DNA from: Trifolium pratense
Taxonomy: Eukaryota > Streptophyta > Magnoliopsida > Fabales > Fabaceae
Assembly: GCF_020283565.1 (NCBI RefSeq)
Contig: NC_060064.1
Location: 23,952,337 to 24,016,336, forward strand
DNA length: 64,000 nucleotides
Direction of reading: 5' to 3'
This document shows positions 58,206-64,000 of this stretch, one piece after another. Each line of letters starts with the position of its first letter. Within the stretch, counting starts at the first letter, position 1. Position numbers and translations under genes: made by a program. The notes under the pieces were generated by a model. The model saw nothing but the letters and a program-made list of their open reading frames with translations. It had not been told where the DNA came from and ran no database searches.

Positions 58206-58736
58206 CATTATCACCCTATCCTTTAAAAGTTTTTTTCTTGTAACCCTAAATTCTCTCACGCGCCATGCGAAATTCTAAAAATACTCCTTTTCGCGAATTA
58301 ACTAGAGAATCCAATTCGTTACATAGGTAGCGAGTGGATAAAAATATCCAAATACACCAATTTTTTTATATTTCACCCCCTCCAGAGAACTCCCTGACAA
58401 TTTTTAAATTTTTTTGTCATCCGCTACTTAAGTAACAAAAGACTCTGCAAAGAGAAAAATAGGAATTAAATTGCAACTTGAAATTTCAATAGGAATAATT
58501 TTATTCATTTTATTACAAAAAAAAAAAGAAGGCAAATTTACATTAGACATAAAAAAATACATTAAAAAGTCCTTTTGGAGTAAAAGTAAATTTGGATGGA
58601 TGCCTCTTAGTTACTCATAACGATTCTAATATGTCCCAAAAAGTCTCTCACTTCATGAAAGAACATGAATGAGTATATTATGACTAACTAATAAAAGATA
58701 ATGTGGCTTTTTATTCATGAAATTACGAAGCCACTA

Positions 58737-58813
58737 TGTTTAGTCTAATGATGAGGAGTTTGAGTAGTACGTTATAGGTTCTGAGTTCAATTCTCATCTC
58801 ATTGTAAACAAAA
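58737..58813 (+). mobile_element. tRNA-derived SINE (short)
   Basis: GTTTAGTCTAATGATGAGGA (A-box region), GGTTCTGAGTTCAATTCTCA (B-box) and an A-rich tail TGTAAACAAAAAAAAAAAA. Confidence 0.6.
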
Positions 58814-59276
58814 AAAAAAAATTACAAAAAATCAAACTAAACAAACTAAAACCAAAAGAAAGCAAAAAACAGAATAAAAGAGAAGACTTGTGCAGCTATA
58901 TGACATCAATAAGAACCAAAATAGTAAAATTTATTTATGTTTGAGACCCAATAAATATAATCATTTTTCCCCAACAAAACAAATACTAATAAATTTATTA
59001 AAAATTTCAACCTCTAATTTCTTTTTGACAAATGGATAATTTGTTTTTATTGGTACATAAATCATAAATGGATAATTTGTTTGTTATTTTACAAATATAA
59101 AATTCATTTTTTTCATTTTTATTATTATCTCACTAGTCTCAAACACTTGTACACCTTCATAGCTACACACACCTTCAAGATTCAAACTTTGATTCCAATT
59201 TGCAATTTCAAGACAACCCAGAAACGATTTCAGCTCAACTCAACAATCTTTGCATCATTTCAAATTCTGGGTCACT

Positions 59277-59615
59277 ATGAATTTCAAAAACAAAGATGAT
59301 TTCTGGGTATTTTACATGAACCATCATTCAAAACCATCAACAAGAAAATGGCACTTCATAGGAACACTCTTCAGCATTATTTTCTTTCTCTTCTCAATAA
59401 TCTTCAATTGGTTGTTATTGTTTCTTGTTCCTTTATCTTTTTATGGATTTGCTATGTATAGTCATTTGTTCATTGAAGGGAATTTTCCTGCAACTATTGG
59501 TTACCCTTTTTGGTCTCTTTATTGTGATTTGAAGTTGTTTTGGTTTATGGTTACTGGAAATTTGGATAGAGAGATGAAAAGACTTGGGAAGAGACCCGTG
59601 TTACAATTGTTCTGA
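59277..59615 (+). CDS. DUF962/Mpo1-like small membrane protein
   Basis: An intronless 112-residue protein. The start is the first ATG of the frame (MNFKNKDDFWVFYMNHH). Features: DFWVFYMNHHSKPSTRKWHF at residues 8-27; a hydrophobic double span (FIGTLFSIIFFLFSIIFNWL and LLLFLVPLSFYGFAMYSHLF); then the conserved IEGNFPATIGYPFWSLYCDL and a basic C-terminus REMKRLGKRPVLQLF. The FW.FY..HH.....R..H..G, HxxxEGN.PAT.GYP.WSL block is the DUF962 signature. The yeast member Mpo1 is an ER dioxygenase that oxidises 2-hydroxy fatty acids from phytosphingosine. The histidines needed for iron binding are partly visible (HH, H, H), but function in this short plant member is inference. Confidence 0.78.
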   Translation: MNFKNKDDFWVFYMNHHSKPSTRKWHFIGTLFSIIFFLFSIIFNWLLLFLVPLSFYGFAMYSHLFIEGNFPATIGYPFWSLYCDLKLFWFMVTGNLDREMKRLGKRPVLQLF

Positions 59616-59783
59616 TTTTTTATGTAAGTTTTCTTCAACTTTGCCTTTGAATTTGATTTCTGTTCAATTATTTGTTTATTTATTAAAAAAATGAATATAA
59701 ATTTGTAATTTTTAATGCATGTATGTTTAAAAAAACAATTTTTGAGGTAGTGTTTTTTGAGTGGATAATTTGTGTAGTTTGGT

Positions 59784-59905
59784 ATGGTTCAGTAGCCTAA
59801 TGACTAGACTCACCGTAAGTGTGGAGAAGTGGAAAATTTGGGGTTGGAACTCTGACCCCTCCAATAATATCCTTAGTAGCTACCAATTGAGCTACCCTTA
59901 CGGGA
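59784..59905 (+). mobile_element. tRNA-derived SINE
   Basis: GGTTCAGTAGCCTAATGACTAGA (A-box part AGCCTAATGACTAG), GGGGTTGGAACTCTGACCCC (B-box), then CTCCAATAATATCCTTAGTAGC and CCAATTGAGCTACCCTTACG. A diverged copy lies at 7762-7852. Confidence 0.65.
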
Positions 59906-61855
59906 CAATTTTGATAACTTGTTTGAGCATGATGATTCTGCTAAAATATTGTAGCTTAAACGAGTGTTTGATATTGCAACTGGATGGATGAGTGATTATG
60001 GTTTGACCATGAATGAGGCTGATAAGAATTAGATCACTGTGGTATAAATTAAGTAGTTTAGATAACTTATTTGAGCATGATGATCCTGCAAAAATATTAT
60101 AGCTTAATGAGTGTGAGAGTGTGTGATAATTCAACTGGATATAGGATGAGTGGTTTTTGTTAAGGCCGTGAACGAGGTTGATAAGAATTAGATGATTGTG
60201 TTACATTTTCTTGATATTCTGTGAAAGAAATTTAAAGTTTGATCTTTCTACTAGACTAGAGTTTCATTATTCTATTATGTCTTTGAAATATTGCGAATGA
60301 GAAATCAATTTGAATTTTCGAGCAAAAGACAAAATATTTATCTTATTAGTATATATACCTATTGGAAACTTGTAAATATCTAGTTGAATAAAACAAACAT
60401 CAGAGCTGCTAAATTGCCAATTTGATCATCTATAATGTGGTTTTGTTGCTTATTAATTTTTAGTATTATTTTTTTTTGAAGAAGCTAAATTAGCCCACTC
60501 AAATTGGCGCCAGAGAGAATCGAACCTCAGACCTCATTTTGATGTTCTTGGAATTCATGATTTCTTGTAAGATATGTTTGAAAGGAACCTCCATTTTCAT
60601 TCCCAATCTTAGCAATATTGTTCATATTAATCTCTACACTAGAAATTCATGAACAAGAATTTGCAACCTGTTTTGGATCGGTAGTGTCAGTCCCTTACAA
60701 ATGATATTTCGAGAATTTTTCTACGTATTTCTTTACCACAAGGATTGATATGAAAAACTTATCAAGGCTAAGAATGAAAATGATAGATTATCATAAACCT
60801 TTCACTTTACCCCTTTATTCATTTTTGTAAGCGTTATACAAATACAAACTATTAACTCAAAAATATAAATTTAAACCTTCATTTTCAGATTTTGTCTGCA
60901 AAAACCTAAAAAAATAAGTAGAGTAATTGGAGAGTTATTCTGCAAGCATGTTGTTTATTTAATTTCTTCTTGAAGATGTTGTAGTCCTGCATTTTTTCTA
61001 TGCAATGAATTATGTTTTCTATTAAGAAGGAAAGAAAATCGTCTACAATAGTAGGATATTCTGCTGAAACTGGACATTAGATTTGATATTCTTCGGTCTC
61101 GTTATTCATATCTTTAGAAATTATTGAATGTCACCAATTGTTCATTTTCGCCATGGAATGAGGTCTAAGTTTGTGATTAACTGTTTTAAATGTTTGCCAT
61201 TGAGCTTGATAATTTATGACACTGATGTTTCTTTTCTTTTTTTCTTTCAGTTTCGTCGGCTGTTCTTCTCCCAAATTCGAAGTTTGTCTAGAGAAATTAT
61301 TTTTGAATGTGTAAGTTTTCTATCTAGAGTTTTGAATATACTTAGATTTTCACAAGATTATGGACTGATATGACGTTTATGGTAAGTTGCAGAAAATGAC
61401 TGACACTATTTTGTTCTTACAGGGGCAGTATATATGCAGTCTCGATTTCGACAATATTATTTGAATCATGAAAGTGCAAATACATTCATTCAAAGTCTAA
61501 AGTGGGAAAAATTATTGAAGATTATTCTTTGTATATTTAGAAAGCAATTTTGGTTAAGGGCTATGTGATGATTAAAAAATATATATACTATTGATAATAT
61601 ATATACACAGGGAAATGTTGAAAGTACCTAGCAATTTTGTCAATTATTGGTTTTAACTAAAAAATGTGCTTTGATCATGAAAGTTTTGTAGTTAACTTGT
61701 GTTTGTTACAAATTGTGACAAATTTATTAATCATAGATGTGTTTGTTAATCATCATTCATTTAAAACTATTTTGAGTCACCTCATCAATAGACCACACCC
61801 TACTTTGCTGTTCCATTTAAATGTGGTGGTTTGGTCACATATAAAGGTGGGTACA
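59906..61855. other. No gene recognised between 59.9 and 61.85 kb
   Basis: Contains two imperfect direct repeats (GATAACTTGTTTGAGCATGATGATTC..., about 59913, and GATAACTTATTTGAGCATGATGATCC..., about 60061), roughly 148 bp apart, and the SINE fragment at 60.5 kb. An intron-like CTTTTTTTCTTTCAG at 61235-61249 precedes a short frame, but I cannot link it to any gene. Confidence 0.5.
60468..60538 (-). mobile_element. SINE fragment
   Basis: Minus strand: GAGGTTCGATTCTCTCTGGC (B-box), CCAATTTGAGTGGGCTAATT, then GCTTCTTCAAAAAAAAA tail. A piece of the same body occurs near 55005-55045 (AACTAAATTGACACATCTAA, AATTGGCACCAGAG). Confidence 0.55.
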
Positions 61856-61857
61856 CT

Positions 61858-62402
61858 TTAAACGGACGTGGATCCTATGCAGTAAAAAATACACTACAGT
61901 CATGCAGTCACTCATTGTAGGCATTAGATTAAACTTTAAACAAATAAATAATATATTTTAATAAAATTGAACTGCTGAGATTAACCTGCAGTCAAATAGT
62001 GATTGCCGGGAATCCATTTCCCACTTTAAACACATCTGCCAAAAGAAACACATGCTTTGTTGATTCAAAATTGTACCATGCTTATGAATTTACCTATTTG
62101 ATCCATGAAAACATGAATTTTGTGCTGTCAAATTTCAATCCAAGGGTCTATATTGTATTGACTGCATGACTGTACTGTTTTCTGACTGCTCCTACTCCCA
62201 ATTTTATACATGTTATAACCCGGATTTGGATTCCCCGCAGTCAAAAAGTGACTGCAGGTGAATCACAGCCATTAGATCAGATAAATATATTTTAATATAT
62301 TTTGTAGTGTTAAATCAGGACCATCTGATTTCAATCAAATGGTATATAAGAAACTGACTGCATGAATGCACCCTTCTCTGACTGCATGGGATCTACATCC
62401 GC
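61858..62402. repeat. Inverted pair of MITE copies
   Basis: Copy 1 (61858-62030) runs from GGACGTGGATCCTATGCAGT to CCGGGAATCCATTTCCC. Copy 2 (62215-62402) runs from CGGATTTGGATTCCCCGCAG to TGCATGGGATCTACATCCG, the reverse order. Both contain ATTAGAT and TTTTAATA cores and GCAGTCA-type subterminal motifs. Confidence 0.65.
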
Positions 62403-62409
62403 TATAACC

Positions 62410-63150
62410 CTACAATTCTCTTGTACTTGTCACTTGACACATGATTATCAACATGTGTGAAGAAGAAATGAGAACATGCATGACAAAGTTTGCTTGAAAG
62501 TGTATTGGTAGTACCAGAATTACTTATTTAATAAATAGACTAAAAGTACTACTAAGCTAGAAAATATAGGCTAAATGAAAGAGTTTTCCCCCTTCGAGTA
62601 AATTCACTCTACTCAAATTTGGTTGGATAAAATAAAAAAATAAAATCTCTCTTCTTTGCCCAATATTTTATGAAGAAAGAAAAGTTACATGTGAACAACG
62701 AAGAATTCAATCAACATATATTTGATCATGTCGTTTAACAACTTTCATAATGCTTAAAATACCCAAAAAATCACCTCTTTTACTGTTTTATTTGATCATT
62801 TCCATATCCTAAAGTTGTAAACCAAAACTAATTAACAAGAAAAAACAAAATGGAAATAAATCATAGAAAGCTATATATTATTATAAATATCTATTCCGTT
62901 ATAAAGATGCCAAAAAAACTAGTTAAGTTCTACATTTCAGTATGTGATTACACTACACATTAAGGGCAACATCCCATTATCCCAATATCAGGATCTCATT
63001 CACTGTTGCAACCCTCAACTATCTCTGAACCAAGCTTGAACAAATGCTTCTCATAAAATATCCACTTTGACTATGCGATCAAAGCTCACTGCGGCACCCA
63101 TGTGTAACTCAATTTGATGTAAAATTCACATTTCCTGAGCTCAAAGATAC
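62410..63150. other. No gene; 3' flank of the DEX1-like gene
   Basis: AT-rich. The last 200 bp (62950-63150) are less AT-rich and probably 3' UTR of the minus-strand gene. No terminator signal can be fixed. Confidence 0.4.
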
Positions 63151-63931
63151 CTAGAGCAATGAAACAAAATAATCATCACTAATCATCGTTCCTTGAGAAT
63201 GATGGCAATGGCACTGCACCTTGTGGACGAAGGATGACATTGGAAGAACAAGAAGCCACTTCAACAATTTATAGTAGTGCATATGGAATGTGAGGGAGAA
63301 ATCATCTGAGAAATATAGTCCGTTTTTGTCGACCATCTCAACCAAAACTGTTCCTGAGGTCCTTACCCCCACAGTTGGCAGCTTAATTCGATGTTTACCA
63401 GGTAGAGAATAGGTCTGGTTCTGCTTTATTGTTCTATCTCCTTGGTAATTACCAGGGACAAGCAAGGTTGTCTGATGAGTTCACAGCATGAAAAGGGAAA
63501 GAAAAAAAGCCTTGTAAACTGAGTGTACGATAGGTGAATTAGTGATCCAAAGTAATTTGGTTGAGAACTTACAGTGACATGGTATGGTCCTTGATTGCCA
63601 GATGGGTATCTGTAATTATCTACAATCTCAAATTCCACCCAAAAACTCTTGCCTTCCTCATCACGGAATGCCCTAGAAGGATGAGTAACGTAGATGCCTT
63701 CACGACCGTACCGATTTCCAACATTATTTCTTCCTTGGTTAGGCAATCTCCATGCCTAAAACATTGATATAATAAATTTAGCAAAAGACGGACAAGTTTA
63801 GAAGATATCCTACCTTGAGGGGATGGTGAGGAGAGGGAGTTGAGAAGCAGAGGACGTTGCCATTCATTGTTGAGACAATCAGATCAAGATCATCCCCACC
63901 ATCTACATTGTCTGCCAAGACCATACTATAT
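63151..63931 (-). CDS. DEX1: DEX1-like FG-GAP protein, 3' exons (partial, C-terminus altered)
   Basis: Three minus-strand exons with GT-AG borders: 63931-63814 ([20 protein letters not shown], an FG-GAP-type DxDGxxDL calcium-binding loop), 63755-63573 ([40 protein letters not shown]) and 63471-63151 ([55 protein letters not shown]). This matches the C-terminal half of DEX1 (DEFECTIVE IN EXINE FORMATION 1), a membrane-linked protein needed for primexine and pollen wall patterning in Arabidopsis. After [10 protein letters not shown] the frame continues as [10 protein letters not shown] and stops at 63151. The alternative frame from the same point reads [22 protein letters not shown], which looks like the true tail. 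So the last membrane segment seems shortened and frameshifted. The rest of the gene lies off the right edge. Confidence 0.8.
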
Positions 63932-64000
63932 CTGCATAAAAAATGACTCATTCATATAACTTCTGGAAAAATAGGACGGAAAGAAAATTCATGAAAGCAT

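Overview
The window looks like a piece of a legume nuclear genome, most likely Medicago (M. truncatula or a close relative in the inverted-repeat-lacking clade). It is strongly AT-rich, has intron-containing genes, and is dense in plant transposable elements. The deciding evidence is a set of NCR (nodule-specific cysteine-rich) genes: two exons, a conserved secretion signal, and a C-x5-C-x4-C-x7-C-x4/5-C-x-C mature peptide. I could not run a similarity search, so the species assignment is inference.

Layout. 1-1.7 kb: remnants of a Mutator-like transposase (-) and a plant mobile domain gene (+), both cut off at a shared head-to-head junction. 2.1-3.2 kb: a 183-bp Helitron and a decayed LINE tail. 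5.1-5.8 kb: a dirigent-protein gene (-). 5.9-14.5 kb: no ordinary genes, but a mosaic of MITEs, SINEs, a hAT-like element, a foldback Mutator-like element and a degenerate three-fold repeat. 14.5-20.6 kb: an eleven-exon DCD-domain/kelch gene (+). 21-27.4 kb: a second foldback Mutator-like element, a Stowaway-like MITE, a LINE RNase H remnant and an En/Spm-related remnant. 27.6-28.1 kb: a short intact NCR gene (-) that is split into exons too small to show as long reading frames. 28.6-31.0 kb: a 2.3-kb foldback element with an internal 202-bp satellite of hairpins. 31-40.5 kb: no gene recognised; short tandem and dispersed repeats, ending in an LTR. 41.1-47.2 kb: a complete Copia retrotransposon (-) with two LTRs that read as identical and a perfect 5-bp target duplication.

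47.9-58.2 kb is the NCR cluster: six NCR loci in both orientations. NCR-A (+) is intact. NCR-B (-) has an intact coding region, but a LINE splits its promoter and a MITE sits in its intron. The other four are broken by a CACTA element plus a frameshift, loss of exon 1, or single-base frameshifts. A segmental duplication provides the empty sites that date several insertions relative to the duplication. 59.3-59.6 kb: a small DUF962/Mpo1-like membrane protein (+). 63.1-63.9 kb to the right edge: the 3' exons of a DEX1-like gene (-) with an apparent frameshifting deletion in its C-terminal membrane segment.

How the genes relate. The NCR loci share a promoter with blocks conserved for at least 270-340 bp upstream, so they are expected to be co-expressed in root-nodule cells. 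The dirigent, DCD-kelch, DUF962-like and DEX1-like genes are unrelated single genes. Most of the remaining DNA is mobile-element sequence, and several elements carry clear terminal repeats with target-site duplications.
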